From: CAVRXQ01 sp963831155
Lineage (GTDB): Bacteria > Actinomycetota > Acidimicrobiia > Acidimicrobiales > Bog-793
Reading direction: 5' to 3'
Assembly (NCBI GenBank): GCA_963831155.1
Contig: CAWHOY010000007.1
Location: 1 to 64,000, forward strand
Length of the DNA stretch: 64,000 nt
The notes below the pieces were generated by a model. The model saw only the letters and a list, made by a program, of their open reading frames with translations, was not told the DNA's origin and did not search any database. Positions 34,922 to 44,717 of the stretch are shown here, piece after piece. Position 1 is the first letter of the stretch. Each line of letters begins with the position of its first letter. Position numbers and translations under genes: made by a program.

Positions 34922-35488
34922 TCAGCAAAAAAGCTGCCCGCCGCGTCCGGGCGTCGACGAAGACCCTTCCTCTTGATCTTGAATGCTCGCCGCCACGCGG
35001 GCAAGGAAGGAGCGAACGGTCGAGGCGGCGACGTGACGCATGAGTGCGTGATCGAGACGAACCCCGAGTTCGCCGAACGGTGGCACATACGAGGCCGAAA
35101 GGGTGATCCGGCAGTGATCCGGACCAAGAGGGGCAAGCTCCACGTTGCCATCGAGCGACGGGATCATCGAATGAAGACCGATGACCTCCCAAGCGAGTGG
35201 AACGATGAGCGCGTCGCCACGGTCCCAAGCTGGTCGAAGGACAACTCGCACCGAGCGGGTCGCCCGACCACCTGCCCACGTCGGTCCAATCCGCATGCGA
35301 AGCGAGATCCGCATGCGAAGAGACTCGCCGTCTTCTTCGGCTGCGCTCGCGAGCGGCGTGAGCCAACTGCCGTCTCCAAGAAATCGCTCCTGAACCTGTT
35401 CGAATGGGCGTGCTAGATCGACGAAGTCCTGGATAAAGATGCGTTCTTGTTTTCCGCGCGGTTTGTCCCCCTGGTCCCCCGTGACCAT
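34922..35488 (-). CDS. SRPBCC-like hypothetical protein
   Basis: A soluble protein of about 188 residues. IFIQDFVDLARPFEQVQERFLGD resembles the first strand and helix of START/SRPBCC proteins, and LIVPLAWEVIGLHSMIPSLDG and HCRITLSASYVPPFG resemble the later strands. A hydrophobic ligand is possible but not shown. Near residue 60 a six-residue unit is duplicated (RMRISL then RMRIGP) because of an 18-base direct repeat at about 35298-35328. Start is uncertain; the internal Met at 35488 is preferred. Confidence 0.5.
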   Translation of the reverse strand: MVTGDQGDKPRGKQERIFIQDFVDLARPFEQVQERFLGDGSWLTPLASAAEEDGESLRMRISLRMRIGPTWAGGRATRSVRVVLRPAWDRGDALIVPLAWEVIGLHSMIPSLDGNVELAPLGPDHCRITLSASYVPPFGELGVRLDHALMRHVAASTVRSFLARVAASIQDQEEGSSSTPGRGGQLFC

Positions 35489-35588
35489 CACGCGATGGTG
35501 ACATCTCACCCGCCTCAGAACAGGGCCGAAGGTCCCCCGCTGCCTGCGGAAGGGACAGATCCGCTTAGCAGGTAGCGTGCCCGTGGCG

Positions 35589-35840
35589 ATGACATACCGT
35601 CCAGTACTCGGGTCTCAATTCCAGATCTGTGAGAGCTGCGGCAGCCTCGTCGTCGAGGATTCGAAAGCGGTACATGACGCGTTCCACGAATCGCTCGGAT
35701 CGTCGTCGCCCGAGCAACCGGGTAAACCCGCATTCTTCGGCGCGCCGCCGCTCGAAGTCAAAGAGGTCCACAACCCACACGGCAACGGACGCTCGAGGTG
35801 GTCGATCAGCACTCGTCATCGACCCGACGAGCCGCAGTAA
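35589..35840 (+). CDS. Small protein with CxxC zinc-ribbon-like motif
   Basis: An 83-residue protein whose N-terminal half, FQICESCGSLVVEDSKAVHDAFHESL, has a CxxC pair and two spaced His residues. This is the pattern of short actinobacterial or phage-type zinc-binding proteins. The C-terminal half is unstructured-looking. The opposite strand also has a 126-residue frame (35565-35945), which I judge less likely because it lacks such a motif. Start at 35589 or the upstream GTG at 35577. No neighbour suggests a role. Confidence 0.45.
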   Translation: MTYRPVLGSQFQICESCGSLVVEDSKAVHDAFHESLGSSSPEQPGKPAFFGAPPLEVKEVHNPHGNGRSRWSISTRHRPDEPQ

Positions 35841-35924
35841 TTGTTTTCGATTACGCAAGGTTTCGGTCTGAACAAATGAAGCGTGATCGAACCCGGCTAG
35901 TGAGTAGCGCCGCTGGAGGTGCAA

Positions 35925-36116
35925 ATGGTCAAGATCAAAGACCACATCGTCGTCGAGTCCGAAAAGGTCGGAACCCCGCCCCGCTCTGGGGTGGTCATCG
36001 CCACCCGAGGCTCACTCGCGCGAGTGAAATGGGACGACGGAACCGAATCGTCGTTCGTTCCCGCTGCGGGATCTCTCACGATCATCCCGAAAACCAGCGA
36101 GAAGAAGTCCGCTTGA
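35925..36116 (+). CDS. DUF1918 domain protein (second copy)
   Basis: A 63-residue protein with the DUF1918 pattern KIKDHIVVESEKVG, SGVVIATRGSLARVKWDDG and TESSFVPAAGSLTIIP. The ATG at 35925 follows ggaggt at 35915-35920. It is a diverged paralogue of the protein at 915. Function is unknown, and it is probably cytosolic. Confidence 0.82.
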   Translation: MVKIKDHIVVESEKVGTPPRSGVVIATRGSLARVKWDDGTESSFVPAAGSLTIIPKTSEKKSA

Positions 36117-36529
36117 TGTTGCAACGAATTACGAGGCGAACGATGCCTATACGAACCATCAGCTGCCGAAGTCGGTGGCAGATTACGGGTCCGGCTGGCG
36201 AATTGAGCGGCACAGCCGCATGGCAGATCGTTGAACGGGTCGTAATCCGACGAAATCGAAACCTTCATCCTGCGTTTCGCTTGGCTCTCAGAGTCATCGC
36301 TCCACTCGTCACGTCGGCACTCGCCGCTGTGTCTGCTGGCGTTGTTCGAACGGCGCTGCGCAGTCGTGAAGTACAGCAGTTGAGATCCGGATCACGACCT
36401 CAGCTCGGTCGAGGAACTTCTTCGAGCATCACCTGAAATAGCAGTTGGTCCGCCAGGAGCTACGCCACCTCCCGACGTGTGCCCGTTGCAGATCGGGATC
36501 CCTGGCATGCCGCAGCGATCCTGAACGAG
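36117..36529. other. Intergenic, nothing recognised
   Basis: About 410 bases between the DUF1918 gene and the GAF-EAL gene stop. Frames here are short and show no family. No repeat or RNA motif was recognised. Confidence 0.4.
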
Positions 36530-37918
36530 CTAAGAATTCGATCGCACTTGCTCGTTCACGTATGCGTGGTATGTGCTCAACATCTCCAGAGGTCCGGGTC
36601 GACCAAGGAAGTAACCCTGGCCATAATCGACTTTTAGCTGACGAAGCGTGCTGAGTTCGGCCTCGGTCTCGATTCCCTCGGCGACGATCTTGGCTCCGAG
36701 TTCGGGAGCGAAAGCGACGACCGCAGCGACAAGGCTTCGACGGACGGGGTCGAAATCGATCCCTCCGATCAGCTCCTTGTCGACCTTGATGATGTCGGGT
36801 GCGAGCTTCACGATGTGAGACAGACTCGACACGCCGGATCCGGTGTCGTCGATCGCCAGTCGAACTCCACGCTCACGGATGGTCATCAACACTCTTCGCA
36901 TTTCCGGGTAATCGTCGATCTCGACGTGTTCCGTGAGTTCTATAACGATGCGACGAGCATCGAATGAGTCGAGAACCCGTGGCAGCTCTGCGCTCTGCAG
37001 CGCCTGAGGACCGACGTTGATGGCGACATAACTCTGAGTTGGCAACTTGTCTGCGCTGCTCAGTGCTGCACTGATAGCTGCGTGCTCCAATTCGACGCCC
37101 TTGCCGACCCGGTGTGCCTCGGCGAACCATTCGTCTGGCGGCCGGTAGGGACCGGAAAGGAATCTGGCAAGCGCCTCGACACCGACCAGTTGGTCAGATC
37201 GCAGGTCTATGACCGGCTGGAAGACAACCGTGAAATCACGTGTCGCAAGGACTCGCTCGACTCTCAGAGCGGCTTCGAAGTCACTGGCGACACCGGGATG
37301 CAACACGTTGGCGACGAACGTCGACATCTCGAGGCTGTCCGGGGCGGCACTTTCGCCACCCCCTACGAGTAGTGCGCCACTGACCTTGCTCATTTCTGAG
37401 GCGGTCGTGATCGCAGTCGTGATGAACTCCGCAAGTCCGGTGAGCGTGGCGACGTCACGGTCGTTGAACGCTCTTGGGGATGAGGAGATCACCGAGAAGA
37501 CTCCGATGGCGTCATTCCCACGCCGCAACGGCACACAAACCTGCGACGCAGCTCCGACCAGTCGACATGCGTCACGATCCACTCTCGGATCCGTTTCCGA
37601 ATCGTCGCCACGAAGCGTTGCACCGGTGCTAAAGGCGAGTCCGGAAAGGCTTCCATCAATTCGGAGCCGTAATCCGACCGCCGTCGCCATCGTGCCCGCT
37701 CCGCACACGCAATCGAGGTCGTTTCCGTTGGCGAGTTCAATGACCGATCCGCTGGCACGGGGGATCAAGCGGAGCGCCTCTTCGACGATCCGCCCTATGA
37801 CGAGCATGGGATCGTTGTGGTCCCGGATTGCTTCTTGCAGGCTCAATCCTTCGCCCATCCGGTCGGCTCCTCTTGACGGCGCCCAGTCCGCGGCCACTTT
37901 CCGTGGCCTAAGTAGCAC
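36530..37918 (-). CDS. GAF-EAL cyclic di-GMP phosphodiesterase
   Basis: A 462-residue cytosolic signalling protein. Residues about 25-175 are a GAF sensor (IVEEALRLIPRASGSVIELA, VCVPLRRGNDAIGVFSVI). Residues about 210-455 are an EAL domain with EAL in GVEALARF, AINVGP, IELTEHVE, AIDDTGSG, IIKVDKELI, IVAEGIETE and GQGYFLGRP. The metal and general-base residues appear to be kept, although the usual DDFG is DDTG. It should hydrolyse c-di-GMP in response to a small ligand or redox cue. It stands alone; an alternative start is the Met before GEGLSL. Confidence 0.88.
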   Translation of the reverse strand: MLLRPRKVAADWAPSRGADRMGEGLSLQEAIRDHNDPMLVIGRIVEEALRLIPRASGSVIELANGNDLDCVCGAGTMATAVGLRLRIDGSLSGLAFSTGATLRGDDSETDPRVDRDACRLVGAASQVCVPLRRGNDAIGVFSVISSSPRAFNDRDVATLTGLAEFITTAITTASEMSKVSGALLVGGGESAAPDSLEMSTFVANVLHPGVASDFEAALRVERVLATRDFTVVFQPVIDLRSDQLVGVEALARFLSGPYRPPDEWFAEAHRVGKGVELEHAAISAALSSADKLPTQSYVAINVGPQALQSAELPRVLDSFDARRIVIELTEHVEIDDYPEMRRVLMTIRERGVRLAIDDTGSGVSSLSHIVKLAPDIIKVDKELIGGIDFDPVRRSLVAAVVAFAPELGAKIVAEGIETEAELSTLRQLKVDYGQGYFLGRPGPLEMLSTYHAYVNEQVRSNS

Positions 37919-38163
37919 TATCTGTGACTAACGGCGACTCCACGTCGTTACTTGAGTGGGACGGGTTGGACGCACTGATTGACGCCTTCACCTGGACGTT
38001 TCGCCCAGAGACGAGTTGATTGAGCACGACGAAGCCACTTTCCTCGGCGCTGCCGCAGCACTCGCACGCTCCTCCGTTTCCGAACGAATCCGATCAGACG
38101 GCAGAGGATCGGCAGCGTGCAATGTCATTCGTACGAAGTCGCCAGCATCCGGATCCCACTCCG

Positions 38164-38553
38164 TTAACCGCTAATTACGGCTTCGGCCTCGATTTCAATC
38201 TTCCAGCGAGGGTCGAGCAGCGCCGCAACGACGATCATGCTCGCCGCTGGCCGCACTTCATTAAAGATCCCCCCGTGCACTTGTCCGACGGCGTCGGCAT
38301 CGGCTGCCGACGTCAAATACATCCGGGTTCTGATTACGTCGCTGAGTTCGGCGCCGAGCTGATTGAGAGCGTCGTTGATGATCTCGAAGCAGCGTCGGGT
38401 TTGCACTGAGACGTCGCCCGGACACTCGCCAGACGGCCAAATCGGTGCGGTTCCAGAAACGACGATCCGGTTACCGACACGAACGGCACGACTGAAGCCG
38501 ATCGACGATTCGTACGGAGAACCTGAGGAAGCTGACGATCGAGACCGAGTCAC
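38164..38553 (-). CDS. RidA family protein
   Basis: A 129-residue YjgF/YER057c/UK114 protein. Family features are RVGNRIVVSGTAPI, QTRRCFEIINDALNQLGAELSDVIRTRMYLTS, the catalytic-type Arg in the VIRTRMYL strand, AASMIVVAALLDPRWKIEIEAEAVI and the closing Glu. Members hydrolyse reactive enamine/imine intermediates, although this longer subgroup with an N-terminal extension may have another substrate. It is cytosolic and stands alone. Confidence 0.85.
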   Translation of the reverse strand: MTRSRSSASSGSPYESSIGFSRAVRVGNRIVVSGTAPIWPSGECPGDVSVQTRRCFEIINDALNQLGAELSDVIRTRMYLTSAADADAVGQVHGGIFNEVRPAASMIVVAALLDPRWKIEIEAEAVISG

Positions 38554-38830
38554 CGTGCATAAGTATCACGGACGCCACAGACGATCGACGGCATCTACGA
38601 CTCCCCCATCATCAACAAAGTTCACGGTTCCTCACGTCCGGCAGGAGGTAAACAGCGCCGAATCGATACGCGATCGGTTAACCCACTTCCAAAGTGTTTT
38701 GACGCCACTAAATGCGCGCGCTTCGATCACGACATCATTCAATCTCAGGTCAGTTCAAGTTCCTCGGATCGATGGGTAACTACCTTGTCCGAACCGGAGA
38801 TACGTTCAACGGCCGGGCAGCGAATCTACG

Positions 38831-39013
38831 TCAAGGAGTCAATGGGTTAGGTCGCGACGGCTCTGTGACGGACTTGTTTGAAATCTGAGGCTTCGCTCGC
38901 ATTCGCTTCTGCCGGCAGCTCTTGCACTGGCTCGTGAGTCCATCGGGCTTCTCCTTGTGGCTGCCGAATTCATCGAGGGGAAGCACCATCTCGCACTTCG
39001 TGCACCGTTTCAT
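38831..39013 (-). CDS. Small zinc-ribbon protein
   Basis: A 60-residue basic protein beginning MKRCTKCEMVLPLDEFG and continuing with CKSCRQKRMRA, so two CxxC pairs are separated by about 24 residues. This matches the short zinc-ribbon proteins related to HNH-associated or phage proteins. I chose the Met at 39013; the longer frame to 39145 adds an Arg-rich segment. It probably binds zinc and nucleic acid; no partner is adjacent. Confidence 0.6.
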   Translation of the reverse strand: MKRCTKCEMVLPLDEFGSHKEKPDGLTSQCKSCRQKRMRAKPQISNKSVTEPSRPNPLTP

Positions 39014-39239
39014 TCCGAGTGGAGCACGAGCTTGGCGCGCTTGCGTTTGAGCGGAATCCGAACCGGGCGTCCGTCTTCGGACATCGTCCCTGGGAACGGT
39101 CGCGACGGTCCGTCGTGACGCTCGATCGCTACTCCGTATTCCCATTCGTCGGCCAGCTAGTCGTGCCTTTCGGCGCTTGATTAGACGATCCGAGAATCAG
39201 CTTTCGTCCATCGGCGATCTCAGACGCTGGCCGAGTCGG

Positions 39240-39773
39240 CTAGAACCAGTGCATCCAGGGATGACCGTGTCGCCAGATGATTACGACGACCTTTCCGATG
39301 ACGTTGCCTGCCGGAACCGTTCCCCATGAACGACTATCGCTTGAATCGCCCCGGCAGTCACCCATCACGAAGTATTGACCTGCGCGAACTCGCTGCGGTG
39401 TGATGTCGAGCGCGCGCTCGGCACAGAGTCCTTCGAGCTTTGGCAACCAGGATTGTTTGATCGGCCTTCCATTGATCAGCACGGTGTCGCCAACGGACGA
39501 GATCGTCTGACCCGGCAAACCGATCACCCGCTTAACGAGGTCTGCGAACTGGTGGTCTGTGTCGGCAGCTACGCGGTGGAAGACGACGATGTCGCCGAGA
39601 TGGATCGGACCCACGATTTTGTTAACGAGGATTCGGTCTCCCGCCTGCAAGGTCGGTGACATCGACCCGGAGGGGACAACGAACACCTGAGCCGCGTACG
39701 CCCGGATCGCAATCGCAAACACGAGCGTGAGCGCCACAGCTATGGCGGCGGGGACAAATCGACGCAGCTTCAC
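39240..39773 (-). CDS. lepB: Signal peptidase I
   Basis: A 177-residue membrane-bound serine-lysine protease that removes signal peptides outside the membrane. One N-terminal helix (AAIAVALTLVFAIAIRAYA) is followed by box B VPSGSMSPTL with the catalytic Ser, DRILVNK (box C), box D VKRVIGLPGQ with the catalytic Lys, and box E MGDCRGDSSDSR. Length is short but typical of actinobacteria. It stands alone and could process the many exported proteins nearby. Confidence 0.93.
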   Translation of the reverse strand: MKLRRFVPAAIAVALTLVFAIAIRAYAAQVFVVPSGSMSPTLQAGDRILVNKIVGPIHLGDIVVFHRVAADTDHQFADLVKRVIGLPGQTISSVGDTVLINGRPIKQSWLPKLEGLCAERALDITPQRVRAGQYFVMGDCRGDSSDSRSWGTVPAGNVIGKVVVIIWRHGHPWMHWF

Positions 39774-40165
39774 GTTCTCATCGTTGCACGCAAGACAACA
39801 AGGTCACATCGATAAGGGGCATCATCTTGAAAAGGTGAGGATCATCTGATGTCGGCTTCTATCAATACGGTTGATCCTTACAGCGAATTTCGTCCGTTCC
39901 GAGAAATGGCAGCTCAATGGATAGAAAGAGGGCTCCAGGAGCCCTCTCGTCGCGTCGAGATCTATTCGTGCCACATACGTGCCACGCCGCCTTCGTAACA
40001 GTTGTGGGCAGCCAAGGCGAAGAACGCGAACCTGGGGGGACGCTTCGTACGGCCCTTCGTGCTCGACGCCGATTCGCCCACCGAACGGCGCGAGCCGGCT
40101 TCACACGGTGTCGACCGATGAGAATTGAGGGGAAGTTCTGGTCGTCCGCGCTAAGCAAGGCGCGG
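39774..40165. other. Intergenic with a hairpin
   Basis: About 390 bases between the signal peptidase start and the cyclase stop. An 8-bp hairpin, agagggct-ccagg-agccctct (39927-39947), lacks a T-run. It lies 220 bases after the cyclase stop on its strand and could terminate or stabilise that transcript. A 98-residue minus frame here is not supported. Confidence 0.45.
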
Positions 40166-43100
40166 TCAAGTCAGTCGGTCACCCGCATTCGTCACGTCGG
40201 ATGAGTGCCGGCGATCGTTCTCGTCAAGACGCCGAAGCAGCGTTACGGCCCCGATCTCGGTAAGCCGCTTCCTCGCCTCCTTTGCAGCATTTACGCCTGC
40301 TGTATGGGAGCCGAGCAATAGGGCCGTGTCAAGGTCACAGAGAGCCAGGTCCAGCGGCGACCGGAGATCGCTCCACGAGCGACGCGCGCGCTCGTACATC
40401 GCGGCTGCGTCGTCGAGCTCGCTTCGCAAGGCAGCGAGCCCGGCCTCGGTCGTGGCGCGCGTCGCCGCCATCCATCGACCTCTGAATCCGCGCATTCCCG
40501 TAAGCGCCAACGTCGCTCGCGCCGGGTCATAGAGCCAAAGAGCTGCGTGGGCTTGAACTGCGAGCGCATTCGGACTGTTGATGCCCTCGGGGTCAGCCGC
40601 CACCGCCATAACCGCTTGTTCGCACGACGATTCAAGGTCGCCGGCAAGCAAACTGACGAGCGCGCGGGTCTCCAAATACGTGGCGCGGGTGTGGACAAAC
40701 TCACTCGAGGCGACCGCTTCAGCCAATTCGTCGAAGACCGCGATTCCGCCGGCAATATCGCCTCGAAAAGTGCGCACCATGCCTTGGATCATCGATCGAA
40801 ACATCGATCGACCTCTCGGGAGGTCTCGCTCGTCGAGCTCAGCGAGGATTATCTCCGCTTCGTTCAGTTCGCCAAGGAAGACAGCGCCTTCAGCGGCGTT
40901 CAACAGGCTCGTCGTCTCGGAGTTTCGGGCCCCTGCTCGCCGCGCCACCTCGACGGCGCGCATCAGCGCGGCGAGCGACTCTCGTGGATCGTCATCAAGG
41001 AGGTAGAGACTGAGGCCCATCAGTTCTGAAGCCTGCTCGGCCAGCAGTCCGGAGACTTCGGAGATCGCGACGACGCCGCGGGAGAGCACGATCGCTTCTT
41101 GGTGCCGCCCGAGATCGAATAATGCCCCCGCCTTCGCCCGTAGCCCGCGGGCGAGCACTTCTCGGTCATCTGTTTGCTCCAGCGGGATGAGTGCAGCCTC
41201 CGCCCACTCGAGTGCTCGCTGCGGCTGACCAGAGAGCCGGTACATGATCGCCAAGGTCGCGGCGAGGTCGCCACGCACGCGCGTCGTGGCGTCTTCAGCA
41301 AGACCCGCATAGGCACGCTCGGCTCGATCGGTCGCCTCGGAGTACCGATTGAGACCGATGCCCATGCTCCGCGCCCAAAGCGCTACGGCTCGGCCCACGG
41401 CGGTTCGGTCACCGGCGCGCTCGTGATAAACGATCGCGTGCTCGAGGTGCGAAAGGGCCTGCTCAAAAGAAGCGGCGAGATCGGCTGCCTCTCCGGCGAG
41501 CTCCCAGAGTTCGGCGCGCTCGATACCGGGTGCGGCGATGCCGAGCGACTGTTCGAAGTACGACAGCGCTTGCTCGGGTGAACCGAGTGACATCGCACGG
41601 CGGCCAGCGTCGGTCAAAGTGTCGCGAGCTCTCGCTCCGAGCGCCTCGCGCTCAGGACCGTCAGGAGACGCCTCGTACGCCTCGAGGTAGTGCGCCGCGA
41701 CAACACCCGAGAGTTCGTCATCTGCGAGAGACTCGAAGTGATGCGCGGCGGCAAGGTGTTTTGCGCGCCGCTCCTTCCTTCCGATCGTGCTGTGAGCGAC
41801 CTCGCGGATGAGCCCTTGGAGGAAGCCGTACTGGCCGCGCTCGGGCGATCTGGGGTCGTTGTCGACGAGCAGCAGCTCTTTTCGAACGAGATCGCGCAGC
41901 GGCATCTCTAGCTCGTTCGGGCTCGTCCCTGTGAGAACCGAAAGCGCCTCCGTCGTGAAGCTCTTGCCGAGAACCGCGGCGTCTTGAAGGAGGGCTCGCT
42001 CCTCTGTCGGAAGAGAATCGAGTCTCGACGCGATCAGTGAATGCAGACTGTCCGGTACCTCGAAATCTGAGAGCTCCTCAGAGGCTTCGTACGCGCCGTC
42101 TCGTTCGACAAGGAGACCCTTTCCAGAGAGCATCCGGACGATCTCGACGGCGTAGAGCGGCACGCCTTCTGCTCGTTCGAGGATGCGATCGGATAGCTGC
42201 GCGGGAAGATCGCGCACGAGCCCCGAAAGGAGCTGGTGCATCGCATCTCGAGACAGCGGATCGAGGTGGATGGACGTAAATGCGCGCTGGCCCGCCCCCC
42301 AACTTGGCCGGCGTTCAAAAAGCTCTGGCCGCGCGAGGCAGAGGACAAGGATCGGTTGGGACCGCGACCACTCGAGGATGGACTCGATGAAGTCGATGAG
42401 ACCGGGATCGGCCCATTGGAGGTCTTCGAAGACCATGACGACGGGGGCGTCCCGGGCGATGTGCTCGAAGAAGCTGCGCCAGGCGGAAAAGGTCTCGTCG
42501 CGATGTCCGGGCGACGCCTCGCCGATCCCGAGCAGGTGGGAGAGGCGGGGCTCGATCCAGCCCCGCTCATCGGTGTCGAGCACGAACTCCGACAGCGTCG
42601 CGGCGAGCTTCTGTCGTGCAGATGAGGCGTCCTCGTCATCGCTGATCGAAGCGCGCATCCGCACCATCTCAGACAACGCCCAGAAGCTGATTCCTTCGCC
42701 GTACGCGGGGCTGCGACCGTGGTGCCAGTAGATCGTCTCGACAAGCCCGTCGACGTACTTCTTGAATTCCCACGCAAGCCGGCTCTTTCCGATGCCGGGG
42801 ATCCCAGTCACCGAAATGAGCCGCGCCCTTCGCTCGCGTGACAGGGCGTCCAGAGCCTCTTTCAGAGCCCGCAGCTCCTCGTCGCGTCCGACGAAGGGCG
42901 CCTCGATGCCCTCGGTGCGGCCGACACCTTTCCGCTGTGCGACGACTCGTAGCGCCCGCCAGGCACGGACCGGTTCATCCTTTCCCTTCAAGGTGAGCTC
43001 ACCGACTTCGGCGAACGCAATTGCTTGATTCGCCGCGTGATAGGTCGCTTCGCCGACGTAGACCGTGCGCGGCAGGGCTGCGTTTTGCAACCGCGAGGCG

Positions 43101-43678
43101 GTGTTCACCAAGTCGCCAGCGATCATTCGCTCTCCCGTCGTCCCGAAGGTGACGGCGGCCTCGCCGCTGAGCACGCCGGCGCGGGCGGAAAGTCCCGGCG
43201 CGTTCACTTCGCTACCGAGGCCGGCGATCGCCTCTACAAGTTCGAGTCCGCAACGTACCGCCCGTTCGGCGTCGTCTTCATGGGCCGTCGGTGAACCCCA
43301 GACCGCCAACACCGCGTCGCCGATGAAGTTCTCGACGATCCCTCCGTACCGCTCGACAGCGACGCGACAGATCTCAGAAAAGCGCGAGAGGAGGTCGCGG
43401 ACCTCTTCTGCGTCGCGGGTCTCCGAAAGGCTGGTGAAGCCGACGAGATCAGCAAAGAGAACAGAAACGAGGCGACGTTCAGCGACTGAGGCGGTGACCG
43501 GTTCGTCGGGGACTGAGACGGGAGGGGCGGCGATCACGCTGCCACACTGCCCGCAGAACCTCTTGCCTGGCGTCGCTGACGCCCCGCAGTTCGAGCAGGC
43601 GAGGGTGAGAGACGAGCCGCAATCCTCACAGAAGCGAACCGAGTCAGAATTGTCGGCGCCACAAGCTGGACAGCGCAT
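40166..43678 (-). CDS. Class III adenylate/guanylate cyclase-ATPase-TPR protein
   Basis: A large cytosolic regulator of about 1170 residues. The N-terminus has two zinc ribbons (RCPACG...FCEDCG, CSNCG...FCGQCG). The cyclase domain follows (VLFADLVGFTSLSE, VENFIGDAVLAVWG, GDLVNTASRLQ) with metal-binding Asps and the transition-state Asn/Arg. The position before FIGD that is usually Lys is Asn here. Next is an AAA/NB-ARC-like ATPase with Walker A GIPGIGKS and VMVFEDLQWADP, then many TPR-like helices to the end. Start at the Met of MRCPACG (43678) is preferred; 43729 is possible. Ligand is unknown. Confidence 0.88.
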   Translation of the reverse strand: MRCPACGADNSDSVRFCEDCGSSLTLACSNCGASATPGKRFCGQCGSVIAAPPVSVPDEPVTASVAERRLVSVLFADLVGFTSLSETRDAEEVRDLLSRFSEICRVAVERYGGIVENFIGDAVLAVWGSPTAHEDDAERAVRCGLELVEAIAGLGSEVNAPGLSARAGVLSGEAAVTFGTTGERMIAGDLVNTASRLQNAALPRTVYVGEATYHAANQAIAFAEVGELTLKGKDEPVRAWRALRVVAQRKGVGRTEGIEAPFVGRDEELRALKEALDALSRERRARLISVTGIPGIGKSRLAWEFKKYVDGLVETIYWHHGRSPAYGEGISFWALSEMVRMRASISDDEDASSARQKLAATLSEFVLDTDERGWIEPRLSHLLGIGEASPGHRDETFSAWRSFFEHIARDAPVVMVFEDLQWADPGLIDFIESILEWSRSQPILVLCLARPELFERRPSWGAGQRAFTSIHLDPLSRDAMHQLLSGLVRDLPAQLSDRILERAEGVPLYAVEIVRMLSGKGLLVERDGAYEASEELSDFEVPDSLHSLIASRLDSLPTEERALLQDAAVLGKSFTTEALSVLTGTSPNELEMPLRDLVRKELLLVDNDPRSPERGQYGFLQGLIREVAHSTIGRKERRAKHLAAAHHFESLADDELSGVVAAHYLEAYEASPDGPEREALGARARDTLTDAGRRAMSLGSPEQALSYFEQSLGIAAPGIERAELWELAGEAADLAASFEQALSHLEHAIVYHERAGDRTAVGRAVALWARSMGIGLNRYSEATDRAERAYAGLAEDATTRVRGDLAATLAIMYRLSGQPQRALEWAEAALIPLEQTDDREVLARGLRAKAGALFDLGRHQEAIVLSRGVVAISEVSGLLAEQASELMGLSLYLLDDDPRESLAALMRAVEVARRAGARNSETTSLLNAAEGAVFLGELNEAEIILAELDERDLPRGRSMFRSMIQGMVRTFRGDIAGGIAVFDELAEAVASSEFVHTRATYLETRALVSLLAGDLESSCEQAVMAVAADPEGINSPNALAVQAHAALWLYDPARATLALTGMRGFRGRWMAATRATTEAGLAALRSELDDAAAMYERARRSWSDLRSPLDLALCDLDTALLLGSHTAGVNAAKEARKRLTEIGAVTLLRRLDENDRRHSSDVTNAGDRLT

Positions 43679-43953
43679 CTCTCGCCCCCAATCAGCGCGC
43701 GTTGACAGTAGCGAGTCCCACTCGGACACGGCGTTTTCCAGAGATACGCCGTTTCAGGATCTCGCGGTTCTACTCGGCATTCCTGAGATCCGGGGTCGCT
43801 TCGAAACTCGGGAGGAAGGAGAGGGCCAGGTGTCCATAGCGGTCACTGGTGGCGCGAACCGTGCGTTCCGCGTTTCCGAGTACGCGAAAGCTGGCTCTCG
43901 GGGCTTTATAAGGAGTGGACGAACATTTCTCGACCGAGGGAGCTCAGTTCACC

Positions 43954-44712
43954 ATGGGCCACGCCATCCGAAGAGACCTCACCAGTCCCGCGGCGTTGAT
44001 TGTCGGAGCCGCGGTCGTCATCGGTGGCACGTTCGGCGGATTGTTTCTCGCAAACACGTCGGCGGCAAGCAGTCGCCAGGCGGTTGCGACAGATGCGACC
44101 ATCGACGTCACGGGAACGGGTGTGGCGAGGGGTACGCCTGACACGTTGACGATGCAGATCGCGGTGTCCACGATCGAACCCACCGCCGAGGCGGCACTCG
44201 AAACGAACAACGCCAAGATGACCGCCCTGCAAGTGGTATTGCGTCGTTCGGGAGTGACACCGGAGGACCTGCAGACGACGGGCCTCAACCTCTCGCCTAA
44301 CTACGACTCGAGCGGCTACGTGACCGGGTTCAGCGCTGAGGACGACCTCGCCGTCACGATGCACGACCTCGCGCGGGCGGGAGCGGTCATCGACGATGCC
44401 GCAGACGCTGTCGGCAACGCCACCGAGATCGAGGGCATCTCGTTTTCGATCTCCGATAGCTCGGCATTGGCCAAGGTCGCGAGAACCGAGGCGATGGCGA
44501 ACGCGAAGCGGGAAGCTTCGGATCTCGCCTCGGCTGGCGGGTGTGCACTCGGTCCCATCATGAAGATCACCGACCATGAACAGGCGAGTACGCCACCCCC
44601 GCCGATCTTCGCCGGCACCGCGGCGGCGTTCGCGAAGTCCGCTGTCCCGCTTCAGCCCGGGAGCGAACAGCTGTCGGTTCAAGTCGACGTCGTCTACGAA
44701 CTCAGGAGCTGA
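43954..44712 (+). CDS. SIMPL domain (DUF541) exported protein
   Basis: A 252-residue protein with an N-terminal membrane/export helix (AALIVGAAVVIGGTFGGLFLA) and a SIMPL domain: IDVTGTGVARGTPDTLTMQI, TLxVSTIEPTAEAAL-type repeats, GVTPEDLQTTGLNLSPNYD and ARTEAMANAKREASDLASAGG. Such periplasmic or surface proteins are linked to stress and membrane integrity. The ATG at 43954 is preferred; the GTG at 43915 sits inside the aggag site. It is first of three tightly packed genes ending in an ECF sigma factor (5-base gap to the next). Confidence 0.83.
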   Translation: MGHAIRRDLTSPAALIVGAAVVIGGTFGGLFLANTSAASSRQAVATDATIDVTGTGVARGTPDTLTMQIAVSTIEPTAEAALETNNAKMTALQVVLRRSGVTPEDLQTTGLNLSPNYDSSGYVTGFSAEDDLAVTMHDLARAGAVIDDAADAVGNATEIEGISFSISDSSALAKVARTEAMANAKREASDLASAGGCALGPIMKITDHEQASTPPPPIFAGTAAAFAKSAVPLQPGSEQLSVQVDVVYELRS

Positions 44713-44717
44713 GCGCA

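Noticed and set aside
35565..35945. 126-residue minus frame
   Set aside because: The opposing plus frame has a clearer CxxC motif; both cannot easily be real.
39862..40158. 98-residue minus frame
   Set aside because: Arg-rich, covers a hairpin, no family.
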